From the NCBI GenBank assembly GCA_963840925.1, contig CAWJAY010000030.1:62001-126000 (forward strand): 64,000 nucleotides of DNA, in the 5' to 3' direction. The stretch comes from DATAOG01 sp963840925 (GTDB lineage Bacteria > Pseudomonadota > Alphaproteobacteria > Geminicoccales > Geminicoccaceae). A model generated the notes under the pieces. The model made no database searches, was not told the origin of the DNA, and saw only the letters and a program-made list of their open reading frames with translations. A program made the position numbers and the translations under genes. This document shows positions 45,918 to 56,005 of the stretch, one piece after another; within the stretch, counting starts at the first letter, position 1, and every line of letters begins with the position of its first letter.

Positions 45918-47229
45918 ATGACCCAGCCTCGAGAGCACCGCCATCCTCTGATCATCCGCGCGCGCGGCCGCATCGCTCTGCTGGCCGGCATCGCGCTGCT
46001 GGCAGCCGCATTCGCGGGCCCGCCGGCGGCTGCTGCGGACGCTGACGCCGGCAACTGGATCGGCACCTGGACGGCGAGCCCGCAGCCGGTCTGGGAGGCG
46101 GACTTCTTCGCCCCCGTCGCGATCCCGCGCGCTGCGCAATCAGACGCTCCGCCAGGTCGCGCGGCTCAGCATCGGCGGCCAGCGGCTCCGGGTCGTGCTC
46201 TCCAACGAGTACGGCGAGGAGCCGCTCTCAATCGGTGCCGCCCACATAGCACTCGCCGGCGAGGGCGGAGCGATCGATGCCGGCTCCGGCCACGCTCTGA
46301 CCTTCAGCGGCCAGCCCTCGATCACGATCCCGCCCGGCGCGCCGATCGTCAGCGACCCGGTCGACCTCGCCGTGCCGCCGCTCGCCAGCGTCGCGGTCGA
46401 CCTGTTCTTCCCCGAGATCTCGCCGACCTCGACCTGGCACAACGAGGGCGCCCAGACCGGCTACATCTCGGCCGAGGGCGACTTCACCGGCGAGGCCACG
46501 TTCGAGGCCGCAGAGACGATCAAGTCCCGGATCTTCCTCAGCGAGATCCAGGTCGACGCCACGCCCGATGCGCGCGCGATCGTGACCTTCGGCGATTCGA
46601 TCACCGATGGCGCCGCCTCGACCGCCGATGCCAACCACCGCTGGCCCGACTTCCTGGCCGAGCGCCTGGCCAAGGCCGACCCGCGGGTCGCGGTCCTCAA
46701 CCAGGGCATCTCGGGCGCCCGCGTGCTGCGCGACCGAATGGGCGACAACGCGCTCGCCCGCTTCGATCGCGACGTGCTGAGCCAGCCGCGCGCCGACACC
46801 GTGGTCCTGATGATGGGCATCAACGACATCGGTTGGCCGGACACGATCCTGGTGCCCGAGGGCGAGCCGGCACCCTCGGCCGACGACATCATCGCCGGCT
46901 ACCAGCAGCTGATCGCCCGCGCCCACGAGCACGGCATGACCATCATCGGCGCGACGCTGACCCCGTTCGAGGACACCTTCCACGGCCACCCGCTGTTCGG
47001 CTACTACAACGAGGAGAAGGAGGCCAAGCGCCAGGCGGTCAACGATTGGATCCGGACCGGCGGCGGTTTCGATGGCGTGATCGACTTCGACGCTGCCACC
47101 CGCGATCCGGCCAACCCCAAGCACATCAAGGCCGAATACGACTCCGGTGACCATCTCCACCCCGAGGACACCGGCTACAAGGCGATGGCCGACTCGGTCG
47201 ACCTCGAGCTTTTGGGGGTGAAGCAATGA
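45918..47229 (+). CDS. secreted SGNH/GDSL hydrolase (one frameshift)
   Basis: Starts at ATG 45918. A signal peptide (RIALLAGIALLAAAFAGPPA) leads to NWIGTWTASPQPVWEADFF, typical of GDSL-like lipases/esterases. A frameshift near 46130 moves the frame to LRNQTLRQVARLSIGGQRLR. The catalytic blocks follow: IVTFGDSITDGAAS (Ser), ISGARVLRD (Gly), VLMMGINDIGWP (Asn), and DSGDHLHPEDTGY (Asp-His). About 437 codons in all. Exported esterase or deacetylase acting on a polysaccharide or lipid. The single shift is compatible with a sequence error. Confidence 0.85.
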
Positions 47230-47440
47230 CGGAGGAGCGCGTCTGATCCGCGGCGCAGCGGCCGTAGGAGATCCTCGCGCATCCCGGGCTTCCAGGTGAT
47301 TTGATATTATCTGAATGGTCGCTCTCGGTCGCATGCATCCTAATGGATGAGCTGCGACGATCTGCGTGGAGGCTTCTATACAGGGATTTGCAAGAACCAC
47401 CCACGTTTGTTTCGGACAACGAACACAAGGGGTATCGGTC

Positions 47441-48530
47441 ATGAGAATCGACAATAGCTACAAGGCATGCTGGTTTTGTAGTCTAACTTCTGCATTGCTT
47501 GCCTTGTTGATTGGACATCACTCGGCAGTAGCTGAAGATGCTGGTGACCCTCGGGTGACTGATTATTTCATCAGCCACACCAGCAATGAGCCTTTTTACG
47601 CCCAAAACAACCTTGATTTCGCGCGTTACCCTACACGTCAGGGAAGTCGTGCTCCCGGGACGAGAGCGCACCGTAGCCCAAGACGGCAAGGTCCTGCTGT
47701 TGATCCACGGCTATAGCACCCCGGGTTACGTCGCGTTTGATACGGATCATGAAAACTGCTCATTGATGCGCTACTTTGCGCGTGCGGGGTGGGATACCTT
47801 TGCGCTGGATCTAGAAGGCTTCGGCTTAAGCACACGACCGCTAATCATGGATAACCCTGCTGCCTTCCCAGCCAGCAAGGCTCCCATAAATGCCGACGTG
47901 ACTGTGCGCGACGTTGAACGGGTGGTCGATTTCATCAGCGCGCTGCGAGGTGTGGAGCAAGTCCATCTGCTTGGCTGGTCGCAGGGCGCCTCTGTGGAGG
48001 CTCCGCTCTATGCGATTCAACACCCGCAGAAAGTAGCGAAATTGGTGCTGTTTGGAGTAGGGTACGATAATTCGATGAGCATGGAGGAACGTGAAAAGTC
48101 GGCGGCGGACGGCGAAGCTCAAAAAGTGCTGCATAGCGTTCCGACGCCGGAGCGCTGGGCAGGACTCGGCACCAAGGAAGAGTTTGTTGTACCTGGCTGT
48201 TTCGAAGCAAATCGAGACGCTCTTCTGGCGTCCGATCCGAAGTCGGGCGAGCTCGGCGGCGCCGTCCGTGTTCCTGCGGGGCGAACCGTCGACGAAGATC
48301 TAGCTGCACCCCACTTTGATGCCGCGAAAATCACCATGCCGACTCTTGTCATACGCGGCGATGCCGACATTAACGCTACACTCGAGGACAACCAGCAGCT
48401 GACTGAGGCTTTGGGCAGCGCGGTGAAAAAATATGTGGAGATCCCGAATGGAGGGCATTTTCTGCACTTCGAGAATGTCAACATGCAGTTTTACAAGGAG
48501 CTCCAGAATTTCCTGGAAGCTGAGGACTAA
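47441..48530 (+). CDS. exported alpha/beta hydrolase, low-GC for the region (one frameshift)
   Basis: ATG 47441 opens a signal peptide (CWFCSLTSALLALLIGHHSA, cleavage near AVAED). A frameshift near 47605-47625, after NEPFYAQNN, leads into the hydrolase domain: GKVLLLIHGYSTPGYVAFD (oxyanion), TFALDLEGFGLST, the nucleophile elbow LLGWSQGASVEAPLYA, TLVIRGDADINATLEDN (acid) and IPNGGHFLHFENVNM (His). About 363 codons. Base composition is visibly closer to 50% GC than its neighbours and codon use is mixed, so recent transfer is likely. Substrate unknown; the domain resembles carboxylesterases and lactonases. Confidence 0.8.
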
Positions 48531-48632
48531 GCGTTTCAACTCAATTCACGCCGACCTTACGTCCAGCGTCCAGGGGCCTGGGTCGGCTCGGCAACCGCTA
48601 CACCCGGGCGAGGTGAGGGGGCTTGCCGATTG

Positions 48633-49301
48633 ATGCCGGTCCGGCGTTTGGTCGTCGTCTGTGCCGGCATGCCGCGCTCAGGCAGCACCTGGCTCTACAA
48701 CGTCGTCCGCCATCTGCAGGCCGCGGCCGGCGAACCGGCGTATGGCGCCTGGATCGACGACTACGACGCTGCCGACACGTCGGCGGTCCACATCGTGAAG
48801 GTCCACAGCTTCCGCCCCGATCTGGCCACAGGTGCCAATGTCGTGCTCACCAGCCGGCGCGACCTGCGCGACATCGCGGCCTCGCTGCTCGGGCGCAATT
48901 GGGCCACTCCGGCCAATCTGATCGAGAAGCTGGCCAAGATGGTCGACGATCATCGCCGCTGGCTCGAGCGCTCGAGCTTCGAGGTGATCTACGAGCGCAT
49001 GATCGCAGCCAGGGAGGCCGAGATCGCCATGCTGGCCGAGGCGCTGGGCCTGCGGGCGGATCGGGCGGCCGTTGGCGAGGTCCACCGGCAGGTGGCGGGC
49101 CTCAGCCATCGCGGCGATGGCTTGTACCACCCGGACAACCTGCTGCACCGCAACCACATCCTGGACGGGCGGTCAGGCTACCATCGCGAAGTCGTTGCCG
49201 CCGAGCTGGTCGACCAGATCGATGCCCGCTTCGGACCCTGGCTGGTCCGCTACGGCTACACCCCGGCTGCCCGAGCCGACGCGTCGACGCCGGACGCTTA
49301 G
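48633..49301 (+). CDS. sulfotransferase-like P-loop protein
   Basis: A 222-residue protein starting at ATG 48633. The N-terminal VVVCAGMPRSGSTWLYNVVR is the PAPS-binding P-loop of sulfotransferases (PRSGSTW), and NVVLTSRRDLRDIAASLLGR is the 3'-phosphate-binding Arg/Ser block. The rest is helical. It would move a sulfo group to a carbohydrate or small molecule; shorter than cytosolic sulfotransferases but within the range of bacterial members. No PAPS-synthesis genes are seen in the window. Confidence 0.8.
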   Translation: MPVRRLVVVCAGMPRSGSTWLYNVVRHLQAAAGEPAYGAWIDDYDAADTSAVHIVKVHSFRPDLATGANVVLTSRRDLRDIAASLLGRNWATPANLIEKLAKMVDDHRRWLERSSFEVIYERMIAAREAEIAMLAEALGLRADRAAVGEVHRQVAGLSHRGDGLYHPDNLLHRNHILDGRSGYHREVVAAELVDQIDARFGPWLVRYGYTPAARADASTPDA

Positions 49302-49483
49302 GAGAGCCGCGGATCGATCAGCCCCGCTTGGGCAGCACGCCGACGCGACCGGCGATCTGGCGTCCCTTGCCGAGGCTGGACCCGCGCCGCGCGCCGGCAA
49401 CGGAAGCGGGCGGCGCCCGCAAGCCTGCGTCCGGCCTGGGATCGTGCTATACCTGGGGCGCAGGATGCGAGCGGAAGAAAACG

Positions 49484-49801
49484 ATGGCCTACTCGCTGAG
49501 CGAGGCGTTGCAGATCCTGAAGGCGCACGAGGCGGAACTGCGCCGGCGGGGCGTCACGCGTGCCGCGGTGTTCGGCTCGGTTGCCCGCGGCGAGGCCGGT
49601 ACTTCGAGCGACGTCGACATCCTGATCGATCTCGATCCTGACAAGCGGCTCGACCTCTTCGACTACGTCAATATCAAGCTTCAGATCGCCGCGCTATTCG
49701 GCGTCAATTCGCTCGACGGACCGGTGGATGTGGTCAATCGCAAGATGCTCAAGCCCCGCTTGCGTCAGCAGATCCTCGGCGAGGCGGTCAATGCCTTCTA
49801 G
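49484..49801 (+). CDS. mntA: MntA-type minimal nucleotidyltransferase antitoxin
   Basis: A 105-residue minimal nucleotidyltransferase with GVTRAAVFGSVARGEAGTSSD and VDILIDLDPDKRLDLFD, the GSx10DxD metal and nucleotide-binding motif. In MntA-HepT systems this protein AMPylates the HEPN toxin and keeps it silent. It overlaps the HEPN gene by 11 bases. The start at 49484 is the ATG in acgATGgcc behind a gcggaag ribosome binding site. Confidence 0.88.
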   Translation: MAYSLSEALQILKAHEAELRRRGVTRAAVFGSVARGEAGTSSDVDILIDLDPDKRLDLFDYVNIKLQIAALFGVNSLDGPVDVVNRKMLKPRLRQQILGEAVNAF

Positions 49802-50141
49802 GAAACCGGCACAGCGACTCCAGGACATCCTCGATAACATCCAAGCGGTCAGGTCCTTCGTCGGACAAGGCTCGTATGAGGATCTGGTCAGCGATCAGAA
49901 GACGCGCTACGCGGTGGAACGGGCGCTCGAGATCATCTCGGAAGCATCTCGCCGCCTGCCGCAGGATTTGCGCGACCGCCATCCCGAGATCGATTGGCGC
50001 GCGCTCGCCGGCTTGGGCAACATCTATCGGCACGACTACGATACGATCGACCCGCAGCTGGTATGGGCATCGATCAAGCAACGTCTCGACCCGCTGCAAA
50101 GGGCGGTCGAACAGCAGTTGCAAGAGCTTCTCGGGCACTGA
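49791..50141 (+). CDS. hepT: HepT-type HEPN (DUF86) toxin
   Basis: A 116-residue all-helical DUF86 protein. The active-site region reads ALAGLGNIYRHDYDTIDPQL, the GN-x2-RH-x-Y variant common in this family (the Arg immediately precedes the His), together with RYAVERALEIISEASRRLP. HepT proteins are RNases held in check by the overlapping MntA partner. Intact and of normal length. Confidence 0.88.
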   Translation: MPSRKPAQRLQDILDNIQAVRSFVGQGSYEDLVSDQKTRYAVERALEIISEASRRLPQDLRDRHPEIDWRALAGLGNIYRHDYDTIDPQLVWASIKQRLDPLQRAVEQQLQELLGH

Positions 50142-50179
50142 AGCTCCCTCCCCGACGAACAGAGCTGGGAAGCACGCCC

Positions 50180-51289
50180 ATGAAGATCACCGACGTCACG
50201 CTCACGCTGTTTGCCTGGGACGACATCCCGGCCACCACCTACGGCGCCCATACCGGCGCGTTCCAGGGCGAGAGCCAGCTCGGCCTGTTGCGGATCGCGA
50301 CCGATCAGGGGCCGGAGGGCCACGCGTTCCTCGGCTCCTCGATGCATTCGGCCGATCAGGACGGGCTGTCGCTGATCAAGAACCTGAAGCCGCTGCTGCT
50401 GGGCCAGAACCCGCTCGAGCGCGAGCGGCTCTACGACCGGCTCTGGCACCGCAGCCGGCGCACGACGCTGCGCGCGATCGGCGCGGTCGACACCGCGCTC
50501 TGGGATCTCGCCGGCAAGGTCGCGAACCTCCCGATCCACGCGCTGCTCGGGAGCTACCGCGACCGCGTGCCGGCCTACGCCTCCTCCGCCGTGCTGGGCT
50601 CGCCCGAGGCCTACGCCGAGCAGGCGGCCGAGTTCAAGGACAGCGGCTGGACCGCATACAAGATCCACCCGCCGACCCGGCCCGAGGACGACGTCCGGAT
50701 CTGCCGCGCGGTCCGCCAGGCGGTCGGCGACGACTTCCGGCTGATGCTCGACAGCACCTGGAGCTACCGCTACGACCAGGCGCTCCGGGTCGGGCGCGCG
50801 ATCGAGGAGCTGGGCTTTTATTGGTACGAGGACCCGCTCGCCGACGACGATCTGTTCGGCTGCATGCGGCTGCGCGAGAAGCTCGACATCCCGCTGATGG
50901 CAACCGAATACAGCCCGGGCGGCTTCACCAACTACGTGCCCTGGATCCTGAACCGCGCGACCGACTACCTGCGCGGCGACGTCGCGGTCAAGGGCGGGAT
51001 CACCGCGCTGATCAAGACCGCGCATCTGGCCGAGGCCTTCGGCCTCAACTTCGAGGTCCACCACGGCGGCAATTCCTTGAACAACGTGGCCAATCTCCAC
51101 GTCATCATGGCGATCCGGAACTGCGAGTATTTCGAGGTCCTGCTGCCCGCGGGCGCGCAGAAATACGGCCTTGCCGAGGACATCGAGGTCGACGCGAAGG
51201 GCCTCGTCCACGCGCCGGCCGGACCGGGCCTCGGTGCTGCGATCGATTTCGAGCGGATCGAGCGCACCAAGGTGGCCGTGCTCGCCTGA
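50180..51289 (+). CDS. enolase-superfamily enzyme, second member, 369 aa
   Basis: An intact 369-residue enzyme. Motifs: WTAYKIHPPTRPEDD (K-x-H), FRLMLDSTWSYRYDQAL (Asp), FYWYEDPLADDD (Glu), IPLMATEYSPGGFTNY (Glu) and FEVHHGGNSLNNVANL (His on the opposite face). It is a paralogue of the enzyme at 43859-45040 but clearly diverged, so substrates probably differ. The ATG at 50180 was preferred to longer frames because KITDVTLTLFAWDD is a normal N-terminal strand. Sugar-acid dehydratase or racemase activity is inferred. Confidence 0.88.
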   Translation: MKITDVTLTLFAWDDIPATTYGAHTGAFQGESQLGLLRIATDQGPEGHAFLGSSMHSADQDGLSLIKNLKPLLLGQNPLERERLYDRLWHRSRRTTLRAIGAVDTALWDLAGKVANLPIHALLGSYRDRVPAYASSAVLGSPEAYAEQAAEFKDSGWTAYKIHPPTRPEDDVRICRAVRQAVGDDFRLMLDSTWSYRYDQALRVGRAIEELGFYWYEDPLADDDLFGCMRLREKLDIPLMATEYSPGGFTNYVPWILNRATDYLRGDVAVKGGITALIKTAHLAEAFGLNFEVHHGGNSLNNVANLHVIMAIRNCEYFEVLLPAGAQKYGLAEDIEVDAKGLVHAPAGPGLGAAIDFERIERTKVAVLA

Positions 51290-51408
51290 GCCGCCCGCGC
51301 CGGCTCCTGCGCCGGTCGAAGCCGCGCTCCGGATTCACCAATCGTTAAAAGCCCCACGGCAGACTTGGCCGCGCTGCTCGGCTGAGGCTCCTTGGGGGAG
51401 ATCGCAGG

Positions 51409-51813
51409 ATGCGTTGCGCTCATCGGCTGTGCGGGCTCGCCGCCGCGCTGACCGCGCTGATCACGCTCAGCGCGTGCTCGGTCGGCATGGCCCTGAGCGG
51501 CAAGGAGAACCCGGACCTCGGCGCGGTCCGTGTCGGCGCCAGCCGCGGCGAGGTCGAGTTGCAGCTCGGGCCGCCGATCAGGACCGCCTCGCTCGAGGAC
51601 GGTGGGCGCGCCGACGTCTACGCCTATCAGATCGGCAACGAGCCGAGCGCCAGCCGCGCGATCGGCCACGGCGTGCTCGATGTGCTGACGCTCGGCATCT
51701 GGGAGGTCGCCGGGACCCCGATCGAGGGCGTCCAGGGCGAGTCCTACCACGCCACGATCACCTACGATCAGGACGAAAAGGTCGCCAACATCAGGACCCA
51801 AAAAGCGTCCTAG
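51409..51813 (+). CDS. BamE/SmpA-like small outer-membrane lipoprotein
   Basis: A 134-residue protein with a lipoprotein signal (LAAALTALITLSACSVG, lipobox LSAC) and a domain starting LGAVRVGASRGEVELQLGPP, the V-x-G-x-S/T-x2-EV...LG pattern of SmpA/OmlA (BamE-like) folds, then YAYQIGNEPSASRAIGHGVL. A small periplasmic adaptor is the likely role. Not the canonical BamE by length and context. Tail gene of the enolase region. Confidence 0.65.
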   Translation: MRCAHRLCGLAAALTALITLSACSVGMALSGKENPDLGAVRVGASRGEVELQLGPPIRTASLEDGGRADVYAYQIGNEPSASRAIGHGVLDVLTLGIWEVAGTPIEGVQGESYHATITYDQDEKVANIRTQKAS

Positions 51814-51976
51814 CCAATGTGAGCGCGTTTTTTCCGACCGCAAAAGCCGGGTCAACGCACCGCGCCTGCGGTGGGCCCGATCCGGCGCCCGAGACCGCGC
51901 CTGCAGAACGATGGCGCTGTGCGATCTGGCCTTCCGAGCCTGCTCACTCTGCCGGCGTGCTCCTGGCACCAAGTTC

Positions 51977-52438
51977 TCAGGAAAACCGGATACCCTTTCC
52001 GGCCAGCTCATCGAGTGCCTCCGCGCTCTTGTCGAGCTGCGAAAGGCCCATCGCGGCCAGCACCTGGGGCGCCTTGGTGAACTGGATGTCGCGGTAGTCG
52101 ACGATCTGGATCCGGTTGCCCCAGGGGTCGAGGAAGTCGAGGCCGCGGCCGGGCAGGATCTCGACCCCGATCTCGTCGAGGCTGCGCCGGATCGCCGCCC
52201 GGTCGTCGACCACGAGGCCGAAGTGCCGGTCCTCGTCTGCGGCCTGCGTGCGGCCGGTCGAGAGCGCGATGAACTGATCGCCGATGTCGATGAACGCCAT
52301 CGTCTCGCTCCGGCCGCGCAGCGTCACCTCGAACAGCCGGCCCCAGAACGCGAGCGCCTGATCGATGTCGCCGACCTCGAGCGCCACGTGATTGATCCCG
52401 ACCAGACGCGCCTTGCCCTGCCGTTGCTCGCCCGCCAT
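51977..52438 (-). CDS. VOC/glyoxalase-fold protein
   Basis: A 153-residue VOC protein: LVGINHVALEVGDIDQALAF (metal His in NHVA), RSETMAFIDIGDQFIAL, RHFGLVVDDRAAIRR (His) and LDFLDPWGNRIQIVDYRDI (DPxGN-x-I, Glu replaced by Gln). Such folds bind a metal and act on or bind small hydrophobic ligands. The start at 52438 (MAGEQRQG) was chosen because gggggag lies just upstream; an alternative ATG exists 18 bases earlier. Confidence 0.85.
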   Translation of the reverse strand: MAGEQRQGKARLVGINHVALEVGDIDQALAFWGRLFEVTLRGRSETMAFIDIGDQFIALSTGRTQAADEDRHFGLVVDDRAAIRRSLDEIGVEILPGRGLDFLDPWGNRIQIVDYRDIQFTKAPQVLAAMGLSQLDKSAEALDELAGKGIRFS

Positions 52439-52527
52439 CGCTCTGCTCCCCCTCACTCCCCGGCCTCAGCCGCTCCGGCCAGCCCGGCCGCCGCGAACGA
52501 GGGCCACCGGGCGGCGCGGCGCGCCCG

Positions 52528-53412
52528 CTAGGCCGGCGCGCGCAGCCCGGTCAACCCCTCGACGACCTCCTGCAGGCCCGGCGCGCAGCCGAAGGCGCGG
52601 CTCGCCTCGGTGAGCGAGGCGCCGGGGGGAAAACCGCTCGCGACCCCGCCCGCCTCCTGCACCAGCAACAGCCCGCCGATCACGTCCCAGGAGTTGCAGT
52701 ACAGGGTCGCGCAGCCGTCCAGCCGGCCGTCGGCGACGTGGCACATCATCAGCGCGGTCGAGCCCATCCGCCGGTGGTCGGCGCCGGCCCGAAGGATGCC
52801 CTCGACCAGCCCGATATAGTCCTCGACCTGCATCTTGAACGTGAAGGTCGAGCCGAGCACCGCCTGCTTCGGATTGATGCAGTCCGAGACCCGGATCGCG
52901 CGCTCGTTGCGGTAGGCGCCGGTGCCGCGCCGGGCCCAGAACAGATCGTCGTGGACCGGGTCGTAGGTGACCCCGATCTCGGTCCGGCCGGCGACCAGAT
53001 AGGCGAGCGTGACCGACCAGTAGGGCATGCCGCGCAGAAAATTGGCGGTGCCGTCGATCGGATCGATCACCCACAGCCCGCGCTCGGCCGCCACGGCAGC
53101 GCCGGCCGGCTCGCCCGCGCCCGCCGGCTCGTCGAGCTCATCGTCGAGCAGGCCGTCGTCGTCGCCGGCCAGCGGATCGTCGCCGCCGCCCTCCTCGCCG
53201 AGCAGCCGGTCGTCGGGAAAGGCGGCCGCGAGCCGGGTCCGGATCAGCTCCTCGACCTCGCGGTCGGCGGCGCTGACCAGGTCCTGGACGCCGGTCTTGT
53301 GCTCGACGTCGAGCTCGGCGCGCTTGAGGAAGTAGTCGTGGGCGAGATGGCCCGCCTCGCGCACGACCGCGCACGCGGCCAGCAGGCGAAGCTCGAGATC
53401 GCGATCGGTCAT
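52528..53412 (-). CDS. inositol-monophosphatase-family phosphatase with acidic insertion
   Basis: A 294-residue IMPase-type phosphatase. Metal sites: TGVQDLVSAADREVEELIRT, DDRLLGEEGGG (first Glu pair), LWVIDPIDGTANFLRGMPYW (DPIDGT) and NSWDVIGGLLLVQEAGG (final Asp). Between GEEGGG and WVIDPIDGT lies an unusual insertion of about 35 residues rich in Gly, Ala, Asp and Glu (AGDDDGLLDDELDEPAGAGE). Possible substrates are inositol phosphate, histidinol phosphate or PAP. The insertion sits next to the catalytic metals and is not typical. Confidence 0.87.
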   Translation of the reverse strand: MTDRDLELRLLAACAVVREAGHLAHDYFLKRAELDVEHKTGVQDLVSAADREVEELIRTRLAAAFPDDRLLGEEGGGDDPLAGDDDGLLDDELDEPAGAGEPAGAAVAAERGLWVIDPIDGTANFLRGMPYWSVTLAYLVAGRTEIGVTYDPVHDDLFWARRGTGAYRNERAIRVSDCINPKQAVLGSTFTFKMQVEDYIGLVEGILRAGADHRRMGSTALMMCHVADGRLDGCATLYCNSWDVIGGLLLVQEAGGVASGFPPGASLTEASRAFGCAPGLQEVVEGLTGLRAPA

Positions 53413-53734
53413 AGCGCCATTCCAGGTCCGGTCCGGTTGCTCAGCGGGCGACGCTCCGGTTCGACGTCGTCCCCCTTCCGCCGGGCTCAGCCCGCGCTCG
53501 GGAGCGACGCCCCCGATCGCGCCATTAACCGAAGCGCAACCTCGGCCTTGTCAACTGTTTCTTCCGGCGGTTCGCCGCAACTCCCGGATCGATGCCGTTC
53601 CGTCCTTTGGCCGGCGGACGGATTCCCAGGATCGCATGGGACCACGGCTCAAGTTGCGCGCGCGCCCCTTAACGAACGGTTAAAGCCGGGCAGAAAGCGC
53701 CGGCCCAGCCGCTCTCACCGTTCGGTTGTCCTGA
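53413..53734. other. intergenic region between IMPase and recD2
   Basis: No gene is supported in these 322 bases. An inverted repeat TTAAC-N5-GTTAA occurs at about 53670-53684 and a related TTAACCGAAGCG element near 53525. Both might be operators, but nothing links them to a known regulator. Confidence 0.4.
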
Positions 53735-55958
53735 TCACGCCTGCAGCAGCTCGAAGAGCTTGGACCAGCGCCTGGGTTCGGGGCGGCCGGCGATCGCGAG
53801 CTCGAGCGCGCCGCTCTCGACCACCAGCACGACCAGGCGCTTGGCCCGCGTGATCGCGGTATAGACCAGGTTGCGCCGCAGCATGCGGCCGTGCTGGCGG
53901 GCGAGCGGCAGCACGACCACCGGATATTCCGAGCCCTGCGCCTTGTGCACCGTGATCGCGTAGGCCGGCATCAGCCGGTCGAGCTCGCCAAAGCCATACG
54001 TGTGCGGGCGGCCGTCGATCGTGACCAAAAGCTGGCTCTGGGCGCGGTCGATCGCGACCACCCGGCCGAGATCGCCGTTGTAGACCTCGCGCTCATAGTC
54101 GTTCTCGAGCTGCATCACCTTGTCGCCGATCGCGAAAGTAACCCCACGCCGCTCGATCCGGTCGCTCGCATCCGGGTTCAGCGCGGCCTGGAGCGCCGCG
54201 TTCAGATGGCGCGCGCCGAGCTCGCCGCGATTGGTCGGGCAGAGCACCTGGACGTCCTCGACCCGATCGACGCCGAAGCGCGCCGGAATCCGCTCCGCGA
54301 CCAGCTCCAGCACCAGCCGCGCGCCATCGACCGGATCGCGCGCCTTGATCGCGTAGAAGTCGGAGAGCGCATCGGCCTCGCGTGCCAGCTCGGGCAGCAG
54401 GCCGCGGTTGACCCGGTGCGCGTTGCGCACGATCCGGCTCTCGGCCGCCTGGCGGAAGATCTGCTCGAGCCGGACGACCGGCAGCCGGTTGGACGCGATC
54501 AGGTCGGCCAGCACCTGACCGGGCCCGATCGAGGGCAGCTGATCGACGTCGCCGACCAGGATCAGCGCGGCTGCGTCCGGCAGCGCTGCGAGCAGCGCCT
54601 GCATCAGCGGCACATCGACCATCGACATCTCGTCGACCACCAGCAGGCCGCAGCTCAACGGCCGCTCGGCGCCGCGCCGAAAGCCGCGCCCGGGCTCGGC
54701 CTCGAGCAGGCGATGGAGTGTCTTGGCATCGCGCCCGGTGCTCTCGCCGAGCCGCCGCGCGGCGCGGCCCGTGGGCGCCGCGAGCTGGACCTCGACCCCG
54801 GTCCCGGCGAGGCCCGCCAGGATCGCCTCCACCAGCGTCGTCTTGCCGGTGCCGGGGCCGCCGGTGATGATTCCCAACTTGGTCGTGAGCGCCATCCGCA
54901 AGGCCGTCCGCTGACCCTCGGCCAGCCGCAGCGCCAGGCTGCGCTCGACCGCCTGGACCCTGGCGTCGGCATCGCCGATCTGCCAGGCCGGCTGGCCGCC
55001 GGCCAGCCGGCGCAGGCCGGCCGCGATCGCCTGCTCCGCCTGGTGGATCCAGGGCAGGAACAGGCAGGGCTCGGCTGCGACCGCATTCAGGACCAGAGCG
55101 CCGGCCGCGATCTCGCCCGCGAGCGCCGCCTCGAGCGCCGCGTCTTCGACGCCGAGCAGGTCGGCCGCGCGCAGCGTCAGCTCCGCCCGCGGCAGGCCCG
55201 ACTGGCCTTCGCCCAGCGCCTCCTCGAGCACGTGGCTAAGCCCCGCCCGCAGCCGAAACGGCGAGTCCTTGGGAATCCCGAAGCCGCTCTGCGAGCTGGT
55301 CGGCCGAGGCAAAGCCGATGCCGCGGATCTCCTGCGCGAGCCGGTAGGGATTGGCGCTCACCACCTGGATCGCGCGCGCGCCATAGGCCTCGAAGATCCG
55401 CGCCGCGCGCAAGGGGCTCAGCCCATGCGAGTGGAGGAACAGCATAATGTCGCGGACCGCCCGCTGGTCGCGCCAGGCGGCCACGATGCGCTCGGCAAGG
55501 CCGCTGCCGATGCCCGGCACCTCGCGCAGGCGCGCGGGCTCCCGCTCGATCACGTCGAACACGCCGGCACCGAACGCGCCGACCAGCTTGGCCGCCATCG
55601 CCCGGCCGATGCCCTTGATCATGCCCGAGCCGAGATAGGCCTCGATGCCCTCGAGCGTGCTCGGCGGCACAACGCTCAGGATCCGGGCGCGAAACTGCAG
55701 GCCGAAGCTCGGGTTGGTCTGCCAGGCGCCCTCGGCGCGCACGACCTCGCCGGCGGCGACCGCCGGGCACTCGCCGACCACGGCCGCAGGCTCGCGCTGG
55801 TCGGCGAGCTTGACCCGGAGCACGCAAAAGCCGGTCTCGGGATTGTGGAACACGACCCGCTCGACCAGGCCGGACAGGGTCTCGGCGGCGGCCTCCGGGG
55901 CGGTCAGCGTGAACGGCTGGGCGGCGGGCGCCGGCCGCTGCTGGCGGGTGGGCTGCAT
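53735..55958 (-). CDS. recD2: RecD2-like DNA helicase (one frameshift)
   Basis: About 740 codons from ATG 55958. The N-terminal OB and helix-hairpin-helix region includes GSGMIKGIGRAMAAKLVGAF. A frameshift near 55283 (in ADQLAERL-IPKDSPFRLR) shifts the frame. The helicase core has GIITGGPGTGKTTLVEAIL (Walker A), LLVVDEMSMVDVPLM (Walker B), ILVGDVDQLPSIGPGQVLAD, VRLEQIFRQ, and YAITVHKAQGSEYPVVVLPL (motif V). RecD2 proteins are 5'-3' helicases that work outside RecBCD in repair. The lesion is a single base in a gcttcggg run and may be an error. Confidence 0.88.
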
Positions 55959-56005
55959 GGCGCCGCGAACCTGAACCCGGCGCCCCGGTTTGACAAGCGC
56001 GGGCT

